A stretch of 64,000 bases of DNA from Botrimarina mediterranea. GTDB lineage: Bacteria; Planctomycetota; Planctomycetia; Pirellulales; Lacipirellulaceae. This document shows, piece after piece, positions 43,865 to 52,182 of the stretch. A program made the translations under genes and the position numbers. How positions within the stretch are numbered: the stretch's first letter is position 1; the number at the start of each line of letters is the position of its first letter. The notes below the pieces were generated by a model. That model did not search any database. It was not told the origin of the DNA and saw nothing but the letters and a program-made list of their open reading frames with translations. Location: assembly GCF_007753265.1 (NCBI RefSeq), contig NZ_CP036349.1, positions 1,087,363-1,151,362 on the forward strand. The letters are read 5' to 3'.

Positions 43865-45832
43865 ATGAACGCCCTCGCTGAGCTCCGCCGCCGATTTACT
43901 GCCGCTCTCTCTGGCCTCGCCGAAGACCCTGCCAAGCTGTCCGAGATGGTCCTCCCGAGCCAGGACCCAAAGTTCGGCGACTACCAAGCCAACTGCGCGA
44001 TGCCCCTGGGGAAGCAGCTCGGCAAGGCGCCGCGCGACGTGGCTGCCCAGATCGTCCAGCGGCTGAGCGAGCAAGACGGCTTCGCCGCGATGTGCGAGCC
44101 GCCCGAGATCGCCGGCCCGGGGTTTATCAACCTGCGACTCCAGGACGCGTGGCTGACCAAACAGCTAACCGCCGCGTTGACCGACGAGCACCTCGGCGTT
44201 GCGCCCACGGCGACGCCGCGCAAGTACGTCATCGACTACTCGAGCCCCAACGTCGCTAAGCCGATGCACGTCGGGCACATCCGCTCGACCGTCATCGGCG
44301 ACGCGCTGACGAACGTCCTGCGTTACCTGGGCAACGAGGTGATCACCGACAACCACATCGGCGACTGGGGCACCCAGTTTGGCATGATCATCTACGGCTA
44401 CAAAAACTTCCGCGACGAGGTCGCGCTCGCAGCGGCGCCCGTCGCGGAGCTGGGCCGGCTCTACAAGCTTGTGAATCAGATCGGCGACTACCAAGCCACG
44501 GTCGCCGAGACGTTGCCGACGCTGGCTGAGAAGCTCGCAGCGGCCGAAGAGCGGGTCGAGGACCTCAAGGCCGCAGGACCGAGCGGCGACGCCAAGGAGG
44601 ACAAGGCGATCGCCAAGAAGCTGCGTCAGGCGGAAGGCGCCGTTGTCGAGCTGCGGAAAGAGATCGAAGCCACCGAGGCGAAGGTCGCCGCGTTCGAGGC
44701 CGACCCGGTTCTCTCGAAGCTCAGCAGCGAGCACCCGGCGATCGGTGCGTCGGCGCTGGCGGAGACGGCGAAGCTGCACTCCGGTGACGCGGAGAACGTC
44801 GGTCTCTGGGAGAGGTTCCTGCCGGCGTGTCTCGCCGAGTTGCAACTGACTTACGACCGCCTCGGCGTGTCGTTCGACCACACGCTCGGCGAGAGCTTTT
44901 ATCACGACCGCTTGGCGCCTGTTGTCGATGATCTCAAAGCGAAGGGTCTCGCCCGCGAGTCGGACGGCGCGCAGTGCGTCTTCCTTGAGGGCTACGAGGC
45001 GCCCTTAATCGTGCAGAAGAAGGATGGCGCCTTCCTTTACGCGACGACCGACCTGGCGACGATCGAGTATCGCGCCAAGGAGTGGGCGCCCGACGCGGTG
45101 CTGTACGTCGTTGATCACCGTCAGTCGCTCCACTTCGAGCAACTCGTCGCCGCCGCCAGGCTGTGGGGCTACGACCAAGAGCTGACGCACGTGTCGTTCG
45201 GCACCGTGCTCGGCGAAGACGGCAGGCCCTACAAGACGCGCAGCGGCTCGGCCGTCGGGTTGATGGGCCTCCTTGATGAGGCCGTCGAGTGCGCCCGCGC
45301 GATTGCCGACAAGAGCAGCATCCTCGAGACCGACGCTGAGCGTGCTGAGGTCGCCGAGCGGATCGGCATCGGCGCCATCAAGTACGCCGACCTCGCCCAC
45401 AACCGCACCAGCGACTACGTCTTCAGCTACGACAAGATGCTCGCGATGACCGGCAACACGGCCGCGTACATGCAGTACAGCGTCGCGCGTGTGAAGAGCA
45501 TCTTTGGTAAGAGCGGCATCGATCCTACCGCCCTCCGGTCTTCCGACGCGGAGCTAAGACTGACCGAACCCGCCGAGCGCGCGTTGGGCATCGAGTTGCT
45601 ACGGTTCAGCGAAGCCCTCGAACGCGTCGCTGCCGAGTACCGCCCCCACTACCTGACGGGCTACCTGTTCGACGTCGCCGGCCGCTTCGCGGAGTTCTTC
45701 GAGCAATGCCCCGTGCTGAAGGCCGAGGACGAAGCGACCAAGAAGAGCCGGCTGCTGCTGTGCGACCTTGTGGCGCGGACACTGGAGACGGGGCTCGCGC
45801 TGCTGGGGATCCGCGTCGTCGAACGGATGTAA
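43865..45832 (+). CDS. argS: Arginyl-tRNA synthetase
   Basis: The 655-residue protein has the ArgS N-terminal domain (FGDYQANCAMPLGKQL), the class I HIGH motif as HVGH (H135-H138) within SSPNVAKPMHVGHIRSTVIGD, the GDWGTQFGM block, VVDHRQSLHFEQL and a C-terminal anticodon-binding helix bundle. The KMSKS site reads GRPYKTRSG, as is normal for many ArgS. An inserted coiled-coil stretch of about 70 residues (EERVEDLKAAGPSGDAKEDK) lengthens it over a typical 550-590. The ATG at 43865 gives MNALAELRRR. Confidence 0.95.
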   Translation: MNALAELRRRFTAALSGLAEDPAKLSEMVLPSQDPKFGDYQANCAMPLGKQLGKAPRDVAAQIVQRLSEQDGFAAMCEPPEIAGPGFINLRLQDAWLTKQLTAALTDEHLGVAPTATPRKYVIDYSSPNVAKPMHVGHIRSTVIGDALTNVLRYLGNEVITDNHIGDWGTQFGMIIYGYKNFRDEVALAAAPVAELGRLYKLVNQIGDYQATVAETLPTLAEKLAAAEERVEDLKAAGPSGDAKEDKAIAKKLRQAEGAVVELRKEIEATEAKVAAFEADPVLSKLSSEHPAIGASALAETAKLHSGDAENVGLWERFLPACLAELQLTYDRLGVSFDHTLGESFYHDRLAPVVDDLKAKGLARESDGAQCVFLEGYEAPLIVQKKDGAFLYATTDLATIEYRAKEWAPDAVLYVVDHRQSLHFEQLVAAARLWGYDQELTHVSFGTVLGEDGRPYKTRSGSAVGLMGLLDEAVECARAIADKSSILETDAERAEVAERIGIGAIKYADLAHNRTSDYVFSYDKMLAMTGNTAAYMQYSVARVKSIFGKSGIDPTALRSSDAELRLTEPAERALGIELLRFSEALERVAAEYRPHYLTGYLFDVAGRFAEFFEQCPVLKAEDEATKKSRLLLCDLVARTLETGLALLGIRVVERM

Positions 45833-45984
45833 TCGACCGGCTCGCAGCGAGTGTCGTCGGCGGTTAGACGTCTCTGGTGCTCTTCACGCCCATTGCGTTT
45901 CCATTCTTGGGACCGGCACGCACGGCCGAAGGCTCCGGTTGCCGATATCGATTATGGGACGCCCTCTCAAATCGAGGTTTCGGC

Positions 45985-46632
45985 ATGGAACGCCAAGACG
46001 CTAGCGACGCCATCCACTTCTGCTCGCACTGCGGGCGCCGCGCGCAGGGCAACTTCTGCTCTGGCTGTGGGCATTCGCTCCGGTTTGGGGCGGAAGTCGC
46101 CGAAGTCGAGTTCCTCGATGTCGATTGGCGGAGCGCCATCAGCTACGAAGTGATTGCTAGCGTCCCGGAGGTGAAGCAGCGCGTTGCGCAGGCAGCGGCT
46201 CAGGCCAAGAAGGGGCTCAGCGGGGAGCAGATTCTTTCGCTGGCGGAGAACCTGACGCCCGGCGTGCCGATGGAGAAGCTGGCTGGCGTTGTCCAGCCGC
46301 TTTATGCCTCGTGGGGCGTGAAGACCGGGAAGGAGCGTAGCGATACGGTCGCCACTCCCGTGGGCGAGGCGATCGTGCGGGTGCTGTGCTCGCTGGCGCG
46401 GCGCGGGCAGGAGGTGCTTGGCGTCGAGCAGCACGACGATGGTTGCACCATCACCGCGACGCTGCCATCGGACGTGTGGGCGCTCGGCGGGAAGATGATT
46501 GTTGCGGTGCGTCGTGACGCTCGCGGCGCTCGGATCGACGCCGCCACCCTGATTGAGGGGCAGTGGATCGATTGGGGGAAGAGCAAGCGGCGGTTGGAGC
46601 TGCTGCTCAGCGATGTTCGCGCGGCGGCGTGA
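45985..46632 (+). CDS. Zinc-ribbon protein of unknown function
   Basis: The 215-residue protein has an N-terminal zinc ribbon (FCSHCGRRAQGNFCSGCGHSL, CxxC...CxxC), then a helical and beta mixed region (EQILSLAENLTPGVPMEKLAG, CTITATLPSDVWALGGKMIVAV). No catalytic motif is recognised and no membrane segment is seen. The start at 45985 is preferred over an open-frame extension to 45877. Confidence 0.65.
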   Translation: MERQDASDAIHFCSHCGRRAQGNFCSGCGHSLRFGAEVAEVEFLDVDWRSAISYEVIASVPEVKQRVAQAAAQAKKGLSGEQILSLAENLTPGVPMEKLAGVVQPLYASWGVKTGKERSDTVATPVGEAIVRVLCSLARRGQEVLGVEQHDDGCTITATLPSDVWALGGKMIVAVRRDARGARIDAATLIEGQWIDWGKSKRRLELLLSDVRAAA

Positions 46633-46646
46633 GCGCGACGTGCCGC

Positions 46647-46725
46647 GAAGAACCGGACGCTAAGCCGTGCCGGCTGATGATGGCGGTTAACCCATCAGCC
46701 GCGGGGCCTTAGCCCCCGGTTCTTG
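46647..46725. repeat. Palindromic repeat, GAACCGGGGGCTAAGG family, copy 2
   Basis: The reverse complement of this segment matches copy 1 (7540-7618) in both arms (AACCGGGGGCTAAGGCCCCG and CAGCCGGCAC...TAGCGTCCGGTTCTTC) and differs mainly in the loop. It lies between the convergent zinc-ribbon and GH2 genes. Confidence 0.88.
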
Positions 46726-46786
46726 CGGTGTGAGCGTTTGCAACGCAAGCCGTATCATCGTGCTACCCGCGGCTAGCGCCGACGGC

Positions 46787-48613
46787 TCATTCTTTCTCTT
46801 TGCTGAAGAGCGACCCTTCGGCGATCTCCGCCAGTTCCTTCGCCGGGATCTTGGTGACGCGGCGGTCGTACGTCAGCAGGCCGTTGATCTCGCCTTCGAC
46901 GTCGGTCGTTTGCGTGTAAACGCCCGCGGCGATGCCCTTGCTGCGGAGTTCGCCTAGCTTGCGGAGCGACTCGCGGTAACGGTCGAGGTACTCGGCCTCG
47001 TCCTTAGGCAGACCGCCGTAGCCCCAGTTGTGGCTGCCCGGGCGCCAGAGGTGACCCTCGACGGGGAAGCCGTGGCCGCCGAACTCGCCGACGACCTTCA
47101 CAAAGCCATCGAAGCGACCCTCTTTGCCGCGGTTAAACGGGAAGTCGGGGTGCGGGTAGGCGTGGTGGTCAACGATGTGACCGGCGGGCCAGAAGTTGCC
47201 GCCGCTGGCGACGTTGACGATCCGCGACGGGTCGCGCTTCACGAGCCACTCGCCGACCTCGACGGTGCGGTGCTGGCCCCAGGCTTCGTTGAACGGCACC
47301 CAGACGACGATCGACGGGTGGCTGTCGAGCTCGTCGATCATGCGCTCGAGCTCAAGCATCCACTGATCGTGGCGCGCGTCCGGCCAGTTGGCGTCCTCGG
47401 GGTCCGGCGCGAGGCGCGTCCACTTGGGGCTCGGGCCGCCGCTCACTTGGTCCTGCCAGAGCATCATGCCGAGGCGGTCGCAGTGGTAGTAGTAGCGGCG
47501 CGGCTCGACCTTGATGTGCTTGCGGATCATGTTGAAACCCGCGTCGCGGAGGTACTCCACGTCGGAGAGCATCGCCTCGTCCGAAGGGGGCGTCAGCAAG
47601 CCGTCCGGCCACCAGCCCTGGTCGAGCGGGCCCCAGTGGAAGATCGGCTCGCCGTTGAGCGTGAGGACGAGGTGGCCGTCCTTGTCCTTGGTCGTGCCTA
47701 CCGAGCGAATACCGGCGTAGGACTTCACCTTGTCGATGACGTCGCCATCGGGCGTCGTGAGCGTCAACTCAAGTTCGTAGAGGTGCGGGCTCTTCGGCGA
47801 CCAGAGCTTGGCGTCGGGGACGGTCAGCGTGACTTCGTCGCCGCTTGCCGTGTTCGCAACGACTTCCTTCCCGTCCTCCAGCACGCGCGCGGTGAACTTG
47901 TAGTCGTCGTCGCCTTCGACATCGGCCTTGATCTTGATCGTGCCCTCGTCGGCGTCGGTCGTCATGTCGAGGTCGGCGATCCAAGCCTCGTCGACTTCTT
48001 CGAGCCATACCGTCTGCCAGATGCCCGAGACGCGTGTGTACCAGATGCCGTTGGGACGGCGGACTTGCTTGCCGCGGAGCTGCCAGTCCTCGGTGGCGTC
48101 AATGACGCGGACCGTCAATTCGTTCTCGCCGTACTTCAAAGCATCGGTCACGTCGAACCAGAACGGCGTGTTGCCGCCGCGGTGCGTGCCGACCGACTTG
48201 CCGTTAACCCACACCTGGCAGGCGTAGTCGACGGCTTCGAAGTTGAGCAGCGTGCGCTTGCCCCCGGTCTTCTTGGCGTCGAACGTCCGGCGGTACCACA
48301 GGGCCTCGTCGCTCTGCAGCTCACGCTTCACGCCACCGAGGTGCGACTCAAGGCAGAACGGCACCAGGATCTCGCCGTCCCACTCTTCTGGCGTGGTGAC
48401 CGACTCGCTCGGCGTGACGGCGTAGGACCACTTGCCGTTGAGGTTGGTCCAGTCGCTCCGCTCGAGTTGCGGGCGGGGGTACTCCTGCCAGACGTTGTCG
48501 GCAGTGACCTTGTCGCCCCAGGTGGTCGTCATCGGTTCACGCCGCGGCTCATCGGCCAGCGAAGCGGCGGCGGGGAAGAGACACAGAGCAACAGCGAGAG
48601 CTTGCTTAAACAT
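46787..48613 (-). CDS. Secreted glycoside hydrolase family 2 enzyme
   Basis: The 608-residue protein has a signal peptide (MFKQALAVALCLFPAAASLA) and the GH2 domain order: sugar-binding jelly roll (LNGKWSYAVTP, LWYRRTFDAKK, WVNGKSVGTHRGGNTPFWFDVT), immunoglobulin-like domain (about 210-310) and a TIM barrel (GFNMIRKHIKVEPRRYYYHCDRLGMMLWQD). VWVPFNEAWGQH contains the acid/base E443. It would cleave beta-galactosides, -mannosides or -glucuronides outside the cytoplasm; the exact sugar is not readable. Confidence 0.9.
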   Translation of the reverse strand: MFKQALAVALCLFPAAASLADEPRREPMTTTWGDKVTADNVWQEYPRPQLERSDWTNLNGKWSYAVTPSESVTTPEEWDGEILVPFCLESHLGGVKRELQSDEALWYRRTFDAKKTGGKRTLLNFEAVDYACQVWVNGKSVGTHRGGNTPFWFDVTDALKYGENELTVRVIDATEDWQLRGKQVRRPNGIWYTRVSGIWQTVWLEEVDEAWIADLDMTTDADEGTIKIKADVEGDDDYKFTARVLEDGKEVVANTASGDEVTLTVPDAKLWSPKSPHLYELELTLTTPDGDVIDKVKSYAGIRSVGTTKDKDGHLVLTLNGEPIFHWGPLDQGWWPDGLLTPPSDEAMLSDVEYLRDAGFNMIRKHIKVEPRRYYYHCDRLGMMLWQDQVSGGPSPKWTRLAPDPEDANWPDARHDQWMLELERMIDELDSHPSIVVWVPFNEAWGQHRTVEVGEWLVKRDPSRIVNVASGGNFWPAGHIVDHHAYPHPDFPFNRGKEGRFDGFVKVVGEFGGHGFPVEGHLWRPGSHNWGYGGLPKDEAEYLDRYRESLRKLGELRSKGIAAGVYTQTTDVEGEINGLLTYDRRVTKIPAKELAEIAEGSLFSKEKE

Positions 48614-48699
48614 GCGGTCGATCGAAGGAGAGTTAGCAGAGAAGCGGCTCGAGAGCCGGCAGAGTTGTAACTTTAGATGGCAGCGCGGGGCCTCTAACT

Positions 48700-48763
48700 T
48701 AATCCCGAATCGGAGCGGATTTTTTCAGAAAAAACTCCAGATCCGTTACGCAATTCGGGATTA
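48700..48763. repeat. Inverted repeat upstream of the GH2 gene
   Basis: Perfect 11-bp arms TAATCCCGAAT (48700-48710) and ATTCGGGATTA (48753-48763) enclose an inner TTTTTTCAGAAAAAA palindrome. ATCCGTTACG within it is matched by CGTAACGGAT at 48784-48793. The gap 48614-48888 shows no gene; the repeat may be an operator or an element remnant. Confidence 0.5.
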
Positions 48764-48888
48764 GAGCGCGGAAGGTCATGGCTCGTAACGGATTGCGGTC
48801 CTCGACGCCGCCGAAACGGGAGCCGACCCGATCCAGCAGTTTAACCCCGCTCCCCGCGTCGGGGGGGGTAGTTGACCTTCAAGGGGCC

Positions 48889-49488
48889 CTACTGGGCTAG
48901 CCGCTCGCGCAGCTCCGCCATCGAGATTCCCAACTCCCGGGCGAGGGGGCCGAGCCGCTCCTCCTCACTCACCCCGCCAGGCAGGCCGATCTGAGCCTCT
49001 AAATCGACAAAACTCTTGCCGAGAACCCCGGCCGCCTCGCCGACGGTCATCCGCCCATTGAGTGAAAGGCGCCCCGCTTCGTGATCAACGGATAGCGCCG
49101 ACTCGGCCTGCGGCCCGTGTCCCCGGGCCGCCTGCTGCCGGACCTCGATGGGCGCGATGAACGGCGACGCTGCGGCGAACAACACGGCGCCAAGCGTGAC
49201 GAGTCCGGCCAACTGACGGCGTCGCTTTGTCGCCGTGTCCTGCCCGGAGAGGACGCAGACGATCCACTTCCAGTGCAGCGCGAGATGCACAAGGAGGGTC
49301 ACGACCATCGCCATCGCGACCCAGGCGTGGAGGTCGCCCCATTGATGACGGTCGAGTGACCATACGGTTGTTGAATGGCCTGTGCCGGGCGGCAAACGCC
49401 ACCAGATCAGCAGCCCCGTCGAGAGCAGCACCATCGCTTCGACGGCTGCAAGGGCATCGACCACCGCGTTGACGTTCGTGCGCTTCAT
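48889..49488 (-). CDS. DUF4405-type membrane protein with C-terminal soluble helices
   Basis: The 199-residue protein has three transmembrane helices in the first 130 residues. They have the DUF4405 pattern MKRTNVNAVVDALAAVEAMVLLSTGLL and HAWVAMAMVVTLLVHLALHWKWIV, with paired histidines that could ligate heme. The C-terminal 70 residues are soluble (GRMTVGEAAGVLGKSFVDLEAQIGLP) and resemble a small helical module. A redox role is suggested by the histidines but not proven. The start at 49488 fits the first helix. Confidence 0.7.
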   Translation of the reverse strand: MKRTNVNAVVDALAAVEAMVLLSTGLLIWWRLPPGTGHSTTVWSLDRHQWGDLHAWVAMAMVVTLLVHLALHWKWIVCVLSGQDTATKRRRQLAGLVTLGAVLFAAASPFIAPIEVRQQAARGHGPQAESALSVDHEAGRLSLNGRMTVGEAAGVLGKSFVDLEAQIGLPGGVSEEERLGPLARELGISMAELRERLAQ

Positions 49489-49609
49489 GGCTCGAGCCTC
49501 CCGGGCGAGGTAGGACGAGCCGACGGCATGCGGCCCGTCAGCCCCTATCCTCTCGCGCCGTAGGTCGGCGTCCATGTGGCAAACGGACGCGGCTCAAGCC
49601 CGATCCGGA

Positions 49610-50266
49610 TCAGCCCTCGGCCGTGTAGGCGTCCCACAGCTCGTCGAGAGTCTTGCCGGTCGCTTCCTCGAATAGCTCGGGCTTGTACTCACCTTCGCGG
49701 AGAGCGCGGTTGAGCTTGTTGACGATTCCCGGGCCGTCGTTCGACTCGATCCACAGCAGGAAGCCGCCGGCCACGCGGTAGCCCTGCTTGTAGCCGCCTT
49801 CTTCCTTGGGCCGCTGGAACCAGTCCTGCTCCTTCCCTTCATAAATGGCCCAGCGGATGTAGTCGGCAATCCCCTCGCAAATCCAGAACTCGGCCCCGTT
49901 CGGGTAATCCTGGATCACGTGGACCAACTCGTGGACCATCAGGCCGATGTCCTCGGGGTGCTTCTCGATCCAGTGCGACGAGACGTAGATCTTGCCGTTG
50001 GCGGTGCCGGCGACGCCTTCGTCGGTCTTCCGCATGACGATCTCCGCCGAGGTGGGCGCCTCGAACCCCGGCGACGACAGCAGGTTCACCAGCCGCGGCT
50101 TCCACTTCAGCAGCAGTTCTTTCGACTCCTCGGCCCACTCCTTGAGGTGCGGCGTCTCGGCGGCGTTGACGGTGATCTCGAAGTCGGCGGCAATCGAAAT
50201 CGAGGCGCCGACGGCGAGGAGGTTTATTGCTGCCGCGGCGATCACAGATGGGGCGTGGAGGCGCAT
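49610..50266 (-). CDS. Basic secretory protein family metallopeptidase-like protein
   Basis: The 218-residue protein has a signal peptide (to about residue 27). Then come ITVNAAETPHLKEWAEESKELLLKW, VMVHELVHVIQDY with a zinc HELVH motif (H112-H116), GAEFWICEGIADYIRW and YRVAGGFLLWIE, the pattern of the plant/bacterial basic secretory protein family (BSP). These are probably zinc peptidases. It would act in the periplasm or outside. The family is clear; activity is inferred from the HExxH motif. Confidence 0.85.
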   Translation of the reverse strand: MRLHAPSVIAAAAINLLAVGASISIAADFEITVNAAETPHLKEWAEESKELLLKWKPRLVNLLSSPGFEAPTSAEIVMRKTDEGVAGTANGKIYVSSHWIEKHPEDIGLMVHELVHVIQDYPNGAEFWICEGIADYIRWAIYEGKEQDWFQRPKEEGGYKQGYRVAGGFLLWIESNDGPGIVNKLNRALREGEYKPELFEEATGKTLDELWDAYTAEG

Positions 50267-50469
50267 GGAGGCTCGGGAGTTGCGGGGAGCGAGTGAGAAC
50301 TTGCTTCCCTAAATACCGCGGGAAGCCGAAGGGTTAACCCACTTCTTCTCGCTTCTCGGGGTGAAATGCCCACTGGTTGCCCCCCCAGCGGCGCGGGCCG
50401 TAGACTATCGGGTTCGCCCGATCCGTTGTTACGACCTGCTCCGATCGCCACAAACCCTTCCCAGGACAC

Positions 50470-51948
50470 ATGTTCGACGCCCTCCAAGAAAACCTCGGCG
50501 CCGCGTTCAAGACGCTCCGCGGTCAGGGGAAGCTGACCGAGTCGAACATGCGGGAGGGGCTGAAGCTCGTCGAGAAGGCCCTGCTGGAGGCCGACGTCAG
50601 CTACGACGTAGTCGGCGCCTTCATGAAGCGGGTCAGCGAGCAATCGCTCGGCGAAAAGGTCCTGTCGTCGCTGCGGCCCAACGAACAGGTGATGGGCATC
50701 ATCTATCAGGAACTAGTGAACCTGATGGGCCCGGTGGACCACTCGCTCCACCTGAAGGGGAAGGGCGAGGTCACGGTCCTGATGATGTGCGGCCTGCAGG
50801 GCTCGGGCAAGACCACGACCTGCGGCAAGCTTGGCAAGATGCTCAAGGAGAACGGCCGGCGGCCCCTCCTGGTGGCCGCCGACCTCCAGCGTCCCGCGGC
50901 GATCGACCAGCTGCACGTCCTCGGCGAGCAGCTCGATATCCCGGTTTACAGCGACCGCACGACGCAGGACCCGGTCAAAGTCACCGCCAACGCCGTCGAG
51001 CGCGCCAAGAAGCTCGAGGCGGACGTGGTGATCCTCGACACGGCGGGCCGGCTGCACATCGACGACGAGTTGATGCAGCAGCTGCGGCAGATCGACCAGC
51101 GTTGCCACCCCGATCAGGTTTACCTAGTCGTGGACGGCATGACGGGCCAAGACGCCGTCAACAGCGCCAAAGCGTTCAACGAAGCGCTTGAGCTCGACGG
51201 CGTCATCATGACGAAGCTCGACGGCGACGCCCGTGGCGGCGCGGCGATCAGCGTCAAAGAGGTCACGGGCGTCCCGCTGAAGTTCATGGGAACGGGCGAG
51301 CACCTCGAGAACCTCGAACCGTTCCACCCGGAGCGGATGGCGGGCCGCATCCTCGGCCAGGGCGACATCATGTCGCTCGTCGAGAAGGCGCAGCAGGAGT
51401 TCGACGAGGACGAGGCCAAGCGGCTCGAAGAGCAGCTCGCCAAGGGCGAGTTCACGCTCGACGATTTCTTGAAGCAGATGCAGCAGATCAAGCGGCTGGG
51501 TCCGCTGAAGAAGGTCCTGGGGATGATCCCCGGCATGGGCTCGATGCTCGGCCAGCTCGACGACCTAGACGCCGAAGGGGACCTCCGCCGGCTGCAAGGC
51601 ATCATCCACTCGATGACCATGGCCGAGCGCCGCAAGCCGAAGGTGATCGACCAGAGCCGCCGCCGCCGCATCGCCGCCGGCGCCGGGGTCGAGCCCTCGG
51701 CGGTGAACGACCTCGTGAAGCAGTTCGACACGATCGCCCCGATCATGACGATGATGGCCGGCAAGGGCGTCGGCGACCGGATGAAGATGATGCGCGAGGT
51801 CCAAGCCCAGATGGCGGGCGGCGGCGGGGGCATGATGGGCAAGAAGAAGCAATCGACCGGTAAGCGTCTGTCCACCAAGGACAAAGCCCTGGCTCAGAAG
51901 GAACGCCAGAAACGGCTCAAGCAGCTCAAGAAGCAGCGAAAGAAATAG
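50470..51948 (+). CDS. ffh: Signal recognition particle protein Ffh
   Basis: The 492-residue protein has the N domain, the GTPase with [15 protein letters not shown] (G111-x-x-G-K-T), [13 protein letters not shown] and [10 protein letters not shown], and a methionine-rich M domain ([42 protein letters not shown]). It targets membrane and secreted proteins co-translationally with SRP RNA. The C-terminus has a Gly/Met and a Lys-rich tail. A palindrome-free gap of 234 bp separates it from the inserted PEP-CTERM gene. Confidence 0.95.
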   Translation: MFDALQENLGAAFKTLRGQGKLTESNMREGLKLVEKALLEADVSYDVVGAFMKRVSEQSLGEKVLSSLRPNEQVMGIIYQELVNLMGPVDHSLHLKGKGEVTVLMMCGLQGSGKTTTCGKLGKMLKENGRRPLLVAADLQRPAAIDQLHVLGEQLDIPVYSDRTTQDPVKVTANAVERAKKLEADVVILDTAGRLHIDDELMQQLRQIDQRCHPDQVYLVVDGMTGQDAVNSAKAFNEALELDGVIMTKLDGDARGGAAISVKEVTGVPLKFMGTGEHLENLEPFHPERMAGRILGQGDIMSLVEKAQQEFDEDEAKRLEEQLAKGEFTLDDFLKQMQQIKRLGPLKKVLGMIPGMGSMLGQLDDLDAEGDLRRLQGIIHSMTMAERRKPKVIDQSRRRRIAAGAGVEPSAVNDLVKQFDTIAPIMTMMAGKGVGDRMKMMREVQAQMAGGGGGMMGKKKQSTGKRLSTKDKALAQKERQKRLKQLKKQRKK

Positions 51949-52182
51949 CGTCGCGCGGCGGCTCTCGGCTGGCCCACGACGTAGGTCGTGCGACCAGCTG
52001 AGCAAGTCCATCGCGGTCATGGGAGTGCTCACGACGCCCGTCGTGTGAGTCGCTAAACGCCCCCGTTTTGCGACACCATCACCCCGCTCTAAGCGAGCGG
52101 TTGATAGGGTGCAGAGACCAGCGTCATCACCTAACGATGACGTCGTGCTTGTCTTGCGTCTCATCTCCCGGAGAGTCCCCCG

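Noticed and set aside
47030-48670. Long open frame on the plus strand antisense to the GH2 gene
   Set aside because: Composition is Arg/Val/Ala-rich with no domain; it mirrors the third-position GC bias of the real minus-strand gene.
49919-50296. Open frame antisense to the basic secretory protein gene
   Set aside because: The minus strand carries a signal peptide and HExxH motif; the antisense product is a codon-bias shadow.
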